Shown piece by piece: positions 41,774-49,952 of a stretch of 64,000 bases of DNA (its first letter is position 1; the number at the start of each line of letters is the position of its first letter). The position numbers and the translations under genes are program-made. The notes under the pieces are model-generated. The model ran no database searches. It had not been told where the DNA came from and was given only the letters and a program-made list of their open reading frames with translations. Source of the DNA: Streptomyces purpureus (lineage in GTDB: Bacteria > Actinomycetota > Actinomycetes > Streptomycetales > Streptomycetaceae); assembly GCF_014648195.1 (NCBI RefSeq), contig NZ_BMQQ01000011.1, forward strand, positions 1 to 64,000, in the 5' to 3' direction.

Positions 41774-43996
41774 ATGCTTGGATCAACCCACGGCACCTTC
41801 ACCACCGATCTCCGCGCCCGAGTGGTCGCCTGCGGAGAGCAGCCCGGAACCGCCGTCCACGGCGTGGCCGCGGCCGAGGGCGATCAGGACGTCAGCGGCC
41901 GGCCGCTCTACGTCCCCGTCCCCGACCTGGACCGGTTCTTCCGGCCCGAGTCCGTGGCCGTCGTCGGGGCCTCCGACGCCGAGGGCCGCCCCAACACCGG
42001 GATCACCAGGCAGCTGATCGCCTGGGCGGAGCGTGTCGGGGCGCGGCTGCACCCCGTGCACCCGACCCGCGCCTCGGTCTTCGGCGTCGACTGCGTGCCG
42101 TCCGTCGCCGACCTCGCCGACCCGGTCGATCTGGCCGTCCTGCTCGTCGCCGACCCCCTTCCGGTCGTCGAGGAACTCGCCGAGGCCAAGGTGAAGTTCG
42201 CCGTGGCCTTCGCCTCCGGGTTCGCCGAGACCGGTGACGCCGGGGCGCGGGCCCAGGACCGGCTGTCCGCCGCCGTGCGACGGTCAGGGCTGCGCCTGCT
42301 CGGCCCGAACACCAACCTCAACGCCTTCGAGGAGTTCCGCGACGACCTGGACGGCCCCGCGATCGCCCTGATCACCCAGTCCGGCCACCAGGGCCGCCCG
42401 GTCTTCACCCTCCAGGAGCTGGGCGTACGGCTCTCCCACTGGGCGCCCACCGGCAACGAGGCCGACCTGGAGACCGCGGACTTCATCTCGTACTTCGCCG
42501 AGCGCCCCGAGGTCGGGGCCATCGCCTGCTACGTGGAGGGCCTCAAGGACGGCCGCTCCTTCCTCCTCGCCGCCGACCGCGCCGCCCGCCGGGGCGTGCC
42601 CGTGGTGACGGTGAAGGTCGGCCGCACCGAGGCGGGGGCCCGGATGGCCGCCTCACACACCGGCAAGCTGACCGGCGCCGACCAGGTCGTCGACGCGGCC
42701 ATGCGGCAGTTCGGCGTCATCCGGGTGGACGGTCTCGACGAACTCCAGGACACCGCCGCCCTGCTGGCCCGCGCCCGGCCGCCGGCCGCGGAGGGCGTCG
42801 TGGTGTATTCGATCTCGGGCGGCACGGGCGCGCACTTCTCCGACCTGGCCACGGCGGCCGGCCTCACCCTGCCGACGCTGAGCCAGGACCGACAGGACGA
42901 ACTGCATCAGTGGATACCCGGCTATCTGAGCGTGGCCAATCCCGTCGACAACGGCGGCCACCCGGTCGGCGACTGGCGCGGCCGGAAGATCATCGACGCG
43001 ATCCTCGCCGACCCGTCCGTCGGTGTCCTCGTCTGCCCCATCACCGGCCCCTTCCCACCGATGAGCGACAAGCTGGCGCAGGACCTGGTGGACGCGGCGG
43101 AGACCACCGACAAACTGATCTGCGTGGTCTGGGGCTCCCCGGTCGGCACCGAGGACGCGTACCGCCGGACCCTGCTCGGATCGTCGCGCGTGGCAACCTT
43201 CCGTACGTTCGGCAACTGCATCACCGCCGTCAAGGCCTACCTGGACCACAGCCGGTTCACCACCGGCTACCGCTCCCCCTTCGACGAGGCGCCGCGCACA
43301 CCGTCCCCGTCCTTCCGCAAGGCTCAGGCACTGCTGCGCCCGGGCCACCGCCTGAGCGAACACGCGGCGAAGCAGCTCCTTCGCGCCTACGGCATCCGCG
43401 TACCGCGCGAACAGCTGGTGACCAGCGCCGCGGCGGCGGTCCGGGCGGCCGGTCTGGTCGGCTACCCGGTGGTGATGAAGGCGTCCGGCGCCCAGCTCGC
43501 CCACAAGACCGAACTGGGCCTGGTCAAGATCGGGCTGACCTCGGCCAGCCAGATCCGCGACGCCTATCGCGAGCTGACCGACATCGCCCGCTACGAAGGC
43601 GTCGACCTTGACGGGATCCTCGTCTGCCAGATGGTCGAGCGGGGCGTCGAGATGGTCGTGGGCGTCACGCAGGACGCCCTTTTCGGCCCGACGGTGACCG
43701 TCGGCCTCGGCGGCGTCCTGGTCGAGGTCCTCGCCGACACCGCCGTACGCGTACCGCCCTTCGGCGAGCAGCAGGCCCGGGCGATGCTCGCCGAGCTGCG
43801 CGGGCGGGCCCTTCTGGACGGCGTCCGGGGCGCGCCCCCGGCGGACGTGGACGCGCTGGTGGAGGTCGTGCTGCGGGTGCAGCGGATGGCGCTCGAACTC
43901 GGCGGCGACCTGGCCGAGCTGGACATCAACCCCCTGGTGGTGCTGGAGCGCGGCCAGGGCGCGGTGGCGCTGGACGCGCTCGCCGTGTGCCGCTGA
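41774..43996 (+). CDS. NDP-forming acyl-CoA ligase (acetate-CoA ligase family)
   Basis: A protein of about 740 residues with fused alpha and beta parts of an ADP-forming acyl-CoA synthetase. The CoA-binding Rossmann domain has ESVAVVGASDAEGRPN, a succinyl-CoA-ligase-like middle has ITQSGHQGRPVF and SHTGKLTGADQVV, and a C-terminal ATP-grasp domain has GYPVVMKASGAQLAHKTE and ELDINPLVVLERG. It couples nucleotide hydrolysis to acyl-CoA formation or the reverse. AGGAG precedes the ATG at 41774; GTG 41744 is possible. It is followed 61 bp later by a crotonase gene, probably one operon under two palindromes. Confidence 0.9.
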   Translation: MLGSTHGTFTTDLRARVVACGEQPGTAVHGVAAAEGDQDVSGRPLYVPVPDLDRFFRPESVAVVGASDAEGRPNTGITRQLIAWAERVGARLHPVHPTRASVFGVDCVPSVADLADPVDLAVLLVADPLPVVEELAEAKVKFAVAFASGFAETGDAGARAQDRLSAAVRRSGLRLLGPNTNLNAFEEFRDDLDGPAIALITQSGHQGRPVFTLQELGVRLSHWAPTGNEADLETADFISYFAERPEVGAIACYVEGLKDGRSFLLAADRAARRGVPVVTVKVGRTEAGARMAASHTGKLTGADQVVDAAMRQFGVIRVDGLDELQDTAALLARARPPAAEGVVVYSISGGTGAHFSDLATAAGLTLPTLSQDRQDELHQWIPGYLSVANPVDNGGHPVGDWRGRKIIDAILADPSVGVLVCPITGPFPPMSDKLAQDLVDAAETTDKLICVVWGSPVGTEDAYRRTLLGSSRVATFRTFGNCITAVKAYLDHSRFTTGYRSPFDEAPRTPSPSFRKAQALLRPGHRLSEHAAKQLLRAYGIRVPREQLVTSAAAAVRAAGLVGYPVVMKASGAQLAHKTELGLVKIGLTSASQIRDAYRELTDIARYEGVDLDGILVCQMVERGVEMVVGVTQDALFGPTVTVGLGGVLVEVLADTAVRVPPFGEQQARAMLAELRGRALLDGVRGAPPADVDALVEVVLRVQRMALELGGDLAELDINPLVVLERGQGAVALDALAVCR

Positions 43997-44057
43997 CGGC
44001 ACGTACCCGGATCGCGCCCGCCCGCATCGGACCCACCCCCATCGGAGCCGCTGGACC

Positions 44058-44882
44058 ATGACTTCCTCCCCCGAAGAATCCACGAACTCGCCTGAGTCAT
44101 TGGTACTGCACGCCACTGACAACGGCGTCTCGTGGATCACCCTCAACCGTCCCGACGCGATGAACGCGGTCACCTGGGACCAGCGCGAACGGGTCATCGC
44201 GCTGCTCGCCGACGCCTCCGCCGACCCGGCCGTGCGGGCGGTCGTCCTCACCGCCACCGGCAAGGGCTTCTGCGCCGGCGCCGACCTGCGGGGCGCGCCG
44301 TCCACCGGCCGGGAACGGGTGACCGGTGACATCGCCCGGACCATCCGGCTCGGCGCGCAGCGCCTGATCGGAGCCGTACTGGACTGCGAGAAGCCGGTGC
44401 TCGCGGCCGTCAACGGCACGGCGGCCGGGATCGGGGCGCATCTCGCCTTCGCCTGCGACCTGGTGCTGGCGGCCGAGTCGGCCACGTTCATCGAGGTGTT
44501 CGTCCGGCGCGGCCTGGTGCCGGACGGCGGCGGGGCGTATCTGCTGCCGCGTCTGGTCGGCCCGCAGCGCGCCAAGGAGCTGATGTTCTTCGGCGACGCG
44601 CTCCCGGCGCCCGACGCGCAGCGCATGGGCCTGGTCAACCGGGTAGTCCCGGCCGGTGAGTTGGAGAAGACGGCCCGCGCCTGGGCGGAGCGCCTGGCCC
44701 AGGGCCCGACCCGCGCGCTCGCCCTCACCAAGCAGCTGGTGAACGCCTCCCTGGACACCGACCGGGCCACGGCGTTCGCCGCGGAGGCGATGGCGGTGGA
44801 GACGACGATGACGACGCGCGACGCGAACGAAGGCGTGGCGAGCTTCGTGGAGCGCCGTACCCCCGACTACCGGGGGTTCTAG
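44058..44882 (+). CDS. Enoyl-CoA hydratase/isomerase
   Basis: A 274-residue crotonase. It has ITLNRPDAMNAVTWDQRER, an oxyanion strand GKGFCAGADLRG, AAVNGTAAGIGAHLAFACDLVLA, then FIEVFVRRGLVPDGGGAYLLPRLVG, which is the PaaG-like isomerase/hydratase pattern. A C-terminal trimer helix is present. It probably hydrates or isomerises an unsaturated acyl-CoA of the pathway. It lies downstream of the acyl-CoA ligase and is followed by a GC-rich hairpin. Confidence 0.92.
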   Translation: MTSSPEESTNSPESLVLHATDNGVSWITLNRPDAMNAVTWDQRERVIALLADASADPAVRAVVLTATGKGFCAGADLRGAPSTGRERVTGDIARTIRLGAQRLIGAVLDCEKPVLAAVNGTAAGIGAHLAFACDLVLAAESATFIEVFVRRGLVPDGGGAYLLPRLVGPQRAKELMFFGDALPAPDAQRMGLVNRVVPAGELEKTARAWAERLAQGPTRALALTKQLVNASLDTDRATAFAAEAMAVETTMTTRDANEGVASFVERRTPDYRGF

Positions 44883-44915
44883 GGGGCCGCCGGCCCCAGG
44901 GACCGGCCGCCCCCT
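44881..44915 (+). terminator. GC-rich hairpin after the crotonase gene
   Basis: AGGGGGC (44881-44887) pairs with GCCCCCT (44909-44915) and inner GCCGG/CCGGC pairs extend the stem. It overlaps the crotonase stop. The rest of 44916-45102 is GC-rich sequence with repeated GCCGCCGGCCCC-type words and no gene. Confidence 0.55.
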
Positions 44916-45102
44916 CAGGCACCCGGGCCGCCGGCCCCCAGGGCTGGCACTCCGGAAAGGACCCTCGGCGCCCAGTCCACTGGCCCCCGGCGCTCCGGAG
45001 CGGCCCCCTCAGGTCCCCGGCCGCCGGGCCCGCGGGACTCCGCGGACGGGACTCCGCAGATCCCCCTCACGCGCCCAGCCCCGGGCTCCCAGCCCGGGCC
45101 CC

Positions 45103-45720
45103 TCACGCGCCCCGGGCCGCGCGGATGAACGACTCGATCAGGTCCGGGCTCTTCACACCCCGGCTGACCTCGATACCGCTGGAGACGTCCACGCCCCAGG
45201 GCCGTACGGCGCGCACGGCGCCCGCGACGTTGCGCGGGTCAAGGCCTCCGGCGAGGAGCCAGGCCTGTCCCGGCTCCGGGAGCCGCTTGCCGGAGTGGTC
45301 CCACACCTCGCCCGCGCCCGGAACGGGGGCGTCGAGCAGCAGGATGTCCTCGCCGCGCTCACCGTGGCGGGGCACCTCGCCCCGCACGGCGACCCCACGG
45401 ATGAGCGTGCGCCCCGCGGGCCGCAGGGCGTCGTAGAAGGCGAGGTCCTCGTCGCCGTGCAGCTGCACGGCGCGCATCCCGGTGGCGTCCAGCAGCTGCC
45501 GTACGTCCTCGATCGGCTGGTTGCGGAAGACCCCGACGGTCAGGATCCCCTCGGGCACCCGCTCGGCGAGGCGCCGCGCGGTGTCGGCGTCGATCCGCCG
45601 CGGGCTCTCGGCGAAGACAAACCCGATGGCATCCGCGCCCGCCTCGACGGCGGTGTCCACGTCCCGCTCGGTCCGCAGACCACAGACTTTGACGAACAAG
45701 GACGTGCCTGACGTGCCCAT
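45103..45720 (-). CDS. trpF: Phosphoribosylanthranilate isomerase
   Basis: A 205-residue (beta-alpha)8 enzyme of tryptophan synthesis that converts N-(5'-phosphoribosyl)anthranilate to the ribulose form. Catalytic Cys is in VKVCGL near the N-terminus and catalytic Asp in ILLLDAPVPG. Phosphate-binding loops are AGGLDPRNV and VDVSSGIE. GGAG lies eight bases before the ATG. It is alone, not in a trp operon. Streptomyces normally lack trpF because the bifunctional PriA does this step, so a complete trpF here is unusual. Identity very sure. Confidence 0.96.
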   Translation of the reverse strand: MGTSGTSLFVKVCGLRTERDVDTAVEAGADAIGFVFAESPRRIDADTARRLAERVPEGILTVGVFRNQPIEDVRQLLDATGMRAVQLHGDEDLAFYDALRPAGRTLIRGVAVRGEVPRHGERGEDILLLDAPVPGAGEVWDHSGKRLPEPGQAWLLAGGLDPRNVAGAVRAVRPWGVDVSSGIEVSRGVKSPDLIESFIRAARGA

Positions 45721-45883
45721 TTCCGCTGCTCCAAGCGCTCGCGACCGGCCGGGCGGTGTGCTGCCCCGGCCCCCACGCTAACCCTTGCGCAGGACCTCCA
45801 GGCCCGGATCGAACTCGTCCCCCGTCACGAGGAAGAGCTCGGGCCGGCCGGACTCCCCGGCGACCGCCCCCACCCCTTCCTAT

Positions 45884-45898
45884 CTGACGATCCGTCAG
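45884..45898. promoter_or_regulatory. Catabolic-regulon palindrome, perfect copy
   Basis: CTGACGATCCGTCAG, 12 of 12, flanked by TAT and CTT. It stands 13-16 bases before the flavin reductase start. Confidence 0.82.
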
Positions 45899-45914
45899 CT
45901 TCAATGGAAGGGTG

Positions 45915-46520
45915 ATGGGACACGCCGGGATGGCGGCCACCGCCGTCCGCTACCTCAGTTCGGTCGGTGCGCCGACGGCCCACGCGCGCGTGGAGGCACT
46001 TCCGCGGCCCGATCTGCGGGCCGTAGGGGAGGACGAACGGCCGCCGGTCGACCCGGCCGAGTTCCGGCGCGTCCTTGGCAACTTCGCGAGCGGGGTCACG
46101 GTGATCACCGCGTACGACGAGGAGGGGCCGGCCGGCTTCGCCTGTCAGTCGTTCGCGTCGCTGTCGCTCGACCCGCCGCTCGTCGCCTTCATGGTCGCCC
46201 GTACGTCGACGACCTGGCCGAGGATCGCCCGGGCCGGGGTGTTCTGCGTGAACGTCCTGGGCGCCGGTCAGGGCGCGCTCTGCCGGGGGTTCGCGGTGAG
46301 CGGTGCGGACAAGTTCGCAGGGGTGGACCACCGGCCCGCGCCCGTCACCGGATCGCCCCGGCTGGCCGGAGTGCCCGCCTGGGTCGACTGCGCGATCCAC
46401 GCCGTGCACACGGGCGGCGACCACCTGATCGTGGTGGGCCGGGTGGAGGCCCTCGGCGCCGAGGACGAAGGCGAGCCGCTCCTCTTCCACCGGGGACGGT
46501 TCGGCCGCTTCAGCGCCTGA
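45915..46520 (+). CDS. Flavin reductase (two-component monooxygenase reductase family)
   Basis: A protein of about 201 residues of the flavin-reductase-like FMN split barrel: FRRVLGNFASGVTVITAYDEEG, GFACQSFASLSLDPPLVAFMV, FCVNVLGAGQGALCRGFA, ending HTGGDHLIVVGRVEAL and LLFHRGRFG. It matches HpaC/HsaB-type reductases that supply reduced flavin to a monooxygenase; the LLM monooxygenase at 14002 is the obvious client in the same regulon. GTG 45912, ATG 45915 and ATG 45930 are possible starts. A GGAAGGG is close, and a perfect operator lies just upstream. Confidence 0.9.
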   Translation: MGHAGMAATAVRYLSSVGAPTAHARVEALPRPDLRAVGEDERPPVDPAEFRRVLGNFASGVTVITAYDEEGPAGFACQSFASLSLDPPLVAFMVARTSTTWPRIARAGVFCVNVLGAGQGALCRGFAVSGADKFAGVDHRPAPVTGSPRLAGVPAWVDCAIHAVHTGGDHLIVVGRVEALGAEDEGEPLLFHRGRFGRFSA

Positions 46521-46545
46521 CCTGCGCCGCAGGCGAGCGGGCCTC

Positions 46546-47451
46546 TCAGCGCGTCAGGACGAACCAGTCCGGCGAGTCCGGGTCGCCGACCTCGTAGACC
46601 AGCTTGGGCTCCGCCTCCGTCCCGCTCACCCGCCACGGCCCGTACCAGCAGTCCCCGATCGAGACGTGGAGCTTCTGGTCCCAGGTTTCCTCGGTGTCCT
46701 CGGCGGACTCGTAGCGCCAGGTGCCCTCGCCGACGCACCCCTCGTGGTGGGTGTCACCGCGCCAGGTGTCCAGGGGCGCCCCGGCCGCCCGCGCGGTGCC
46801 GTCCTTCTCCAGGCGCAGGGTGCCCTTGCCGTTGCTGGTCCAGATGCCCGTCACCCCGGCCTCGCCGAGGTGCGGGGGACGGTAGAGGCCGACGAGGCCG
46901 GTGGCGTACACCGCCGTGCCGAGGGCGAAGATCAGGGCCGAGACCAGCGCGCCGCCGCCGTACACCCGGCCCTGCCACTTCGGCCTGCGGCCCAACGACA
47001 GCTGGCCGCCCGCGAGATGGGCGACCAGGGCCGCCACGGACAGGCCGAGCGTCACCAGCAGCCAGCAGGCGACCGCTTCCCCGGGCGTGAGACCGAACGC
47101 GAAACGGAGCATCTCGTACCCGGCCGCCACCGGCACGGCGGCGGCGACGGCGGCCGGCACGGGCAGCCACCACCACACCTCCCGGCCCGTGAACCGCCGC
47201 CCGAGCCACTCGCCGGCCACGGTCACCAGCAGCGCGACGAGCGCGCCGACGGCCGCGAACGGCAGTCCGAAGCAGAAGATGGCGGGCATCTGCACCAGGA
47301 AGAAGGACGGGTCGTCCGGCCGCCGGTACGCCTCCTCGTCGAGTCCCGTGAAGGCCAGCACCTCGGCGGCCAGCACGGCCTCGACCAAGAGCACCGACAT
47401 CGCCAACAGAAACGGCGCCGAGCTCGCGCGCCGCGCCGTCGTCCCCGTCAT
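46546..47451 (-). CDS. Membrane protein with extracytoplasmic C-terminal domain
   Basis: A protein of about 301 residues. Five hydrophobic segments lie in the first 190 residues (FLLAMSVLLVEAVLAAEVLA, IFCFGLPFAAVGALVALLVT, WWLPVPAAVAAAVPVAAG and two more). A soluble domain of about 100 residues follows (GIWTSNGKGTLRLEKDG, GEGTWRYES, IGDCWYGPW) that looks like a small beta-barrel lipocalin/META-like fold. GGAGGGG precedes the ATG at 47451. It is convergent with the flavin reductase. Function unknown; similar proteins are scattered in Streptomyces. Confidence 0.7.
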   Translation of the reverse strand: MTGTTARRASSAPFLLAMSVLLVEAVLAAEVLAFTGLDEEAYRRPDDPSFFLVQMPAIFCFGLPFAAVGALVALLVTVAGEWLGRRFTGREVWWWLPVPAAVAAAVPVAAGYEMLRFAFGLTPGEAVACWLLVTLGLSVAALVAHLAGGQLSLGRRPKWQGRVYGGGALVSALIFALGTAVYATGLVGLYRPPHLGEAGVTGIWTSNGKGTLRLEKDGTARAAGAPLDTWRGDTHHEGCVGEGTWRYESAEDTEETWDQKLHVSIGDCWYGPWRVSGTEAEPKLVYEVGDPDSPDWFVLTR

Positions 47452-47514
47452 CCGGATCACCCCTCCCACCAGCGATCTTCCCGCCGGCGGGACGGGCGTC
47501 CGACACCGCCCCGG

Positions 47515-48843
47515 CTATGCCATGGCAGTCGCCGGCCGCCGCCGGATCACCAGCGCCATCAGCGCCGCCGCCGCGCACAGCGCCCCGGAGGCGTACCAGA
47601 CGACGTTGTACGAGCCGAAGAGGTCCCGCGCCACACCACCGGCGAAGGCGACCACCGCCGCGCCGACCTGGTGCGAGGCGAGGACCCAGCCGAAGACGAT
47701 CGCCGAGTCGTCGCCGTAGTGCTCCCGGCACAGGGCGATCGTCGGCGGGACTGTCGCCACCCAGTCCAGGCCGTAGAAGACGATGAAGAAGACCATCGGC
47801 GGGTGGACGCTCGGCGCGAGCAGCAGCGGCAGGAAGAGCAGGGAGATCCCGCGCAGCGCGTAGTAGACGGCGAGCAGCCGCCGGGCGTCGAAGCGGTCGG
47901 TGAACCAGCCGGAGGCGATCGTGCCGACGATGTCGAAGACACCGATGACCGCGAGCAGCGAGGCCGCCGCCGTGACGGGCATGCCGTGGTCGTGGGCGGC
48001 CGGCACGAAGTGGGTCTGGATCAGGCCGTTGGTGGAGGCGCCGCAGATCGCGAAGGTGCCGGCGAGCAGCCAGAACGGGCCGGTGCGGGCGGCCTGGAAG
48101 AGGACGGTGACGGCCCGTCGGGCCGCGCCGGTGACGGGCGGCGGCTTGGGCACGAACTCCTTGGCGCCGTAGGGCGCGAGGCCCACGTCGGCGGGGTGGT
48201 CGCGCAGCAGCAGCCAGACGAAGGGGACGACGGCGAGCGCGGACAGGGCGACCGTGACGGACGCGGGCCGCCAGCCGTGGTTCGCCACGATCCAGGAGAG
48301 CAGCGGCAGGAAGACGAGCTGGCCGGAGGCACCGGCGGCGGTCAGGATGCCGGTGACCAGGCCCCGGCGTTCGGCGAACCAGCGGGTGGTGACGGTCGCC
48401 GTGAACGCCAGCGCCATCGAGCCCGTGCCGAGGCCGACGAGCAGACCCCAGTAGGTGATCAGCTGCCAGGACGAGGTCATGAAGACGGAGAGCCCGGAGC
48501 CGACCGCGATGACCGTCAGGGCGACGGCGACGACCCTGCGGATGCCGAAACGGTCCATCAGGGCGGCGGCGAACGGCGCCGTCAGACCGTACAGCGCGAG
48601 GTTCACCGAGACGGCGAACCCGATCGTGCCGCGTGACCAGCCGAACTCGCCGTGCAGGGGGTCGAACAGCAGCCCCGGCAGGGAACGGAAGGCTGCCGCT
48701 CCGATGATCGTGACGAAGGCGACGGCGGCGACGAACCAGGCGCGGTGGACACGGGAGACGCCGTGGACACGGGAGGCGTGCGGGGCCGGCCGGGCGGGCG
48801 GGGGAGACAGCGGATCGGTACGGGAGTCGGTTGTCTGGGTCAC
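47515..48843 (-). CDS. MFS transporter (monocarboxylate/oxalate-formate type)
   Basis: A 442-residue major-facilitator protein with about 12 membrane segments: FRSLPGLLFDPLHGEFGWSRGTIGFAVSVNLALYG, LMDRFGIRRVV (motif A), GTGSMALAFTATVTTRWFAERRGLVTGILTAAGASGQ, a central cytoplasmic loop near DVGLAPYGAKE and a second half ending RDLFGSYNVVWYAS. The pattern is of the oxalate/formate and monocarboxylate group. It could take up an organic acid. The gene starts with GTG and is divergent from the GlxA regulator, which may control it. Confidence 0.88.
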   Translation of the reverse strand: MTQTTDSRTDPLSPPPARPAPHASRVHGVSRVHRAWFVAAVAFVTIIGAAAFRSLPGLLFDPLHGEFGWSRGTIGFAVSVNLALYGLTAPFAAALMDRFGIRRVVAVALTVIAVGSGLSVFMTSSWQLITYWGLLVGLGTGSMALAFTATVTTRWFAERRGLVTGILTAAGASGQLVFLPLLSWIVANHGWRPASVTVALSALAVVPFVWLLLRDHPADVGLAPYGAKEFVPKPPPVTGAARRAVTVLFQAARTGPFWLLAGTFAICGASTNGLIQTHFVPAAHDHGMPVTAAASLLAVIGVFDIVGTIASGWFTDRFDARRLLAVYYALRGISLLFLPLLLAPSVHPPMVFFIVFYGLDWVATVPPTIALCREHYGDDSAIVFGWVLASHQVGAAVVAFAGGVARDLFGSYNVVWYASGALCAAAALMALVIRRRPATAMA

Positions 48844-48914
48844 GACAGACAGCTTCGGGGCGGCGGCCGGACGCGACCACTGGCCCGAATGACAGCTTTC
48901 GATAGGATCGGGCC

Positions 48915-49952
48915 ATGGCCGGATCCCGAAAGCACCGCCCCCACCGACCGCACCGCATCGCCGTCCTCGCCCTCACCGGGCTGCTCCCCTTCGAGCTCGG
49001 CATCCCCCACCGCATCTTCGGCCGCGCGAAGGACAGCGCGGGCCGCCTCCTGTACGAGATCGTCACCTGCGCGCCCACCGCCGGGCCGGTCCGTACCGAC
49101 GCCGACTTCGCCATCCAGGTCGAGCACGGCCCGGAGGCTCTGGCCACCGCGGACACGGTGATCGTCCCCGCCTCGTACGAACTGGGGCCGGTGTACGAGG
49201 AGGGGCGGCTGACCGCCCCGCTGGCCGCGGCGCTCGCCCACATCCGGCCGGGCACGCGCCTGGTCTCCATCTGCACCGGCGGGTACGTCCTCGCCGCCGC
49301 GGGCTACCTCGACGGGCGCCGGGCCACCACCCACTGGGCGGCGGCCGAGCACTTCCAGCGGATGTTCCCGGACGTCGACGTCGACGCGGAGGTGCTGTTC
49401 ATCGACGACGGCGACGTCCTCACCTCGGCGGGCGTCGCCGCCGGGATCGACCTCTGCCTGCACATCGTGCGCCGCGACCACGGCTCCGCCGTCGCCAACG
49501 ACGTCGCCCGCCGGACCGTCGTACCCCCGCACCGCGACGGCGGCCAGGCCCAGTACATCGAGCGGCCGCTCCCCGAGCCAGGCACCCACTCCACCACCAC
49601 GGCGCGCGCCTGGGCACTCGCGCATCTGCACGAGCCGATCCAACTGCGCGATCTGGCCGAGCAGGAGGCGATGAGCGTACGGACCTTCACGCGCCGCTTC
49701 CGCGAGGAGGTGGGGGTGAGCCCGGGGCAGTGGCTCACCGCCCAGCGGGTCGAACGGGCCCGCCGGCTGCTGGAGTCCAGCGACCTCTCGATCGACCAGG
49801 TCGCCCAGGACGCCGGCTTCGGCACGGCCCAGTCGATGCGCCAGCACCTACAGGCTGCGCTCGGTGTCCCGCCGACGGTCTACCGCCGCACCTTCCGCAG
49901 CGAAACCCTTCGCAGCGGCACCGGCCTCTCCGGAGGCGTCCGGCAGGCGTGA
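48915..49952 (+). CDS. GlxA-family AraC-type transcriptional regulator
   Basis: A 345-residue regulator. The N-terminal DJ-1/PfpI-like domain spans about residues 15-190 (VLALTGLLPFELGIPHRIFG, SICTGGYVLAAAG, THWAAAEHF). A C-terminal AraC pair of helix-turn-helices lies about 225-325 (AEQEAMSVRTFTRRFREEVGVSPGQWL and SIDQVAQDAGFGTAQSMRQHL). Such proteins activate adjacent transport or catabolic genes in response to small ligands. It is divergent from the MFS gene at 47515. Its last 105 bp are antisense to the coding end of the MFS gene at 49848. Confidence 0.9.
   Translation: MAGSRKHRPHRPHRIAVLALTGLLPFELGIPHRIFGRAKDSAGRLLYEIVTCAPTAGPVRTDADFAIQVEHGPEALATADTVIVPASYELGPVYEEGRLTAPLAAALAHIRPGTRLVSICTGGYVLAAAGYLDGRRATTHWAAAEHFQRMFPDVDVDAEVLFIDDGDVLTSAGVAAGIDLCLHIVRRDHGSAVANDVARRTVVPPHRDGGQAQYIERPLPEPGTHSTTTARAWALAHLHEPIQLRDLAEQEAMSVRTFTRRFREEVGVSPGQWLTAQRVERARRLLESSDLSIDQVAQDAGFGTAQSMRQHLQAALGVPPTVYRRTFRSETLRSGTGLSGGVRQA

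Noticed and set aside
43994..44008. CTGACGGCACGTACC as a further regulon palindrome before the crotonase
   Set aside because: The left half is perfect but the right half matches in only three of six positions; the gene is already downstream of a double operator.
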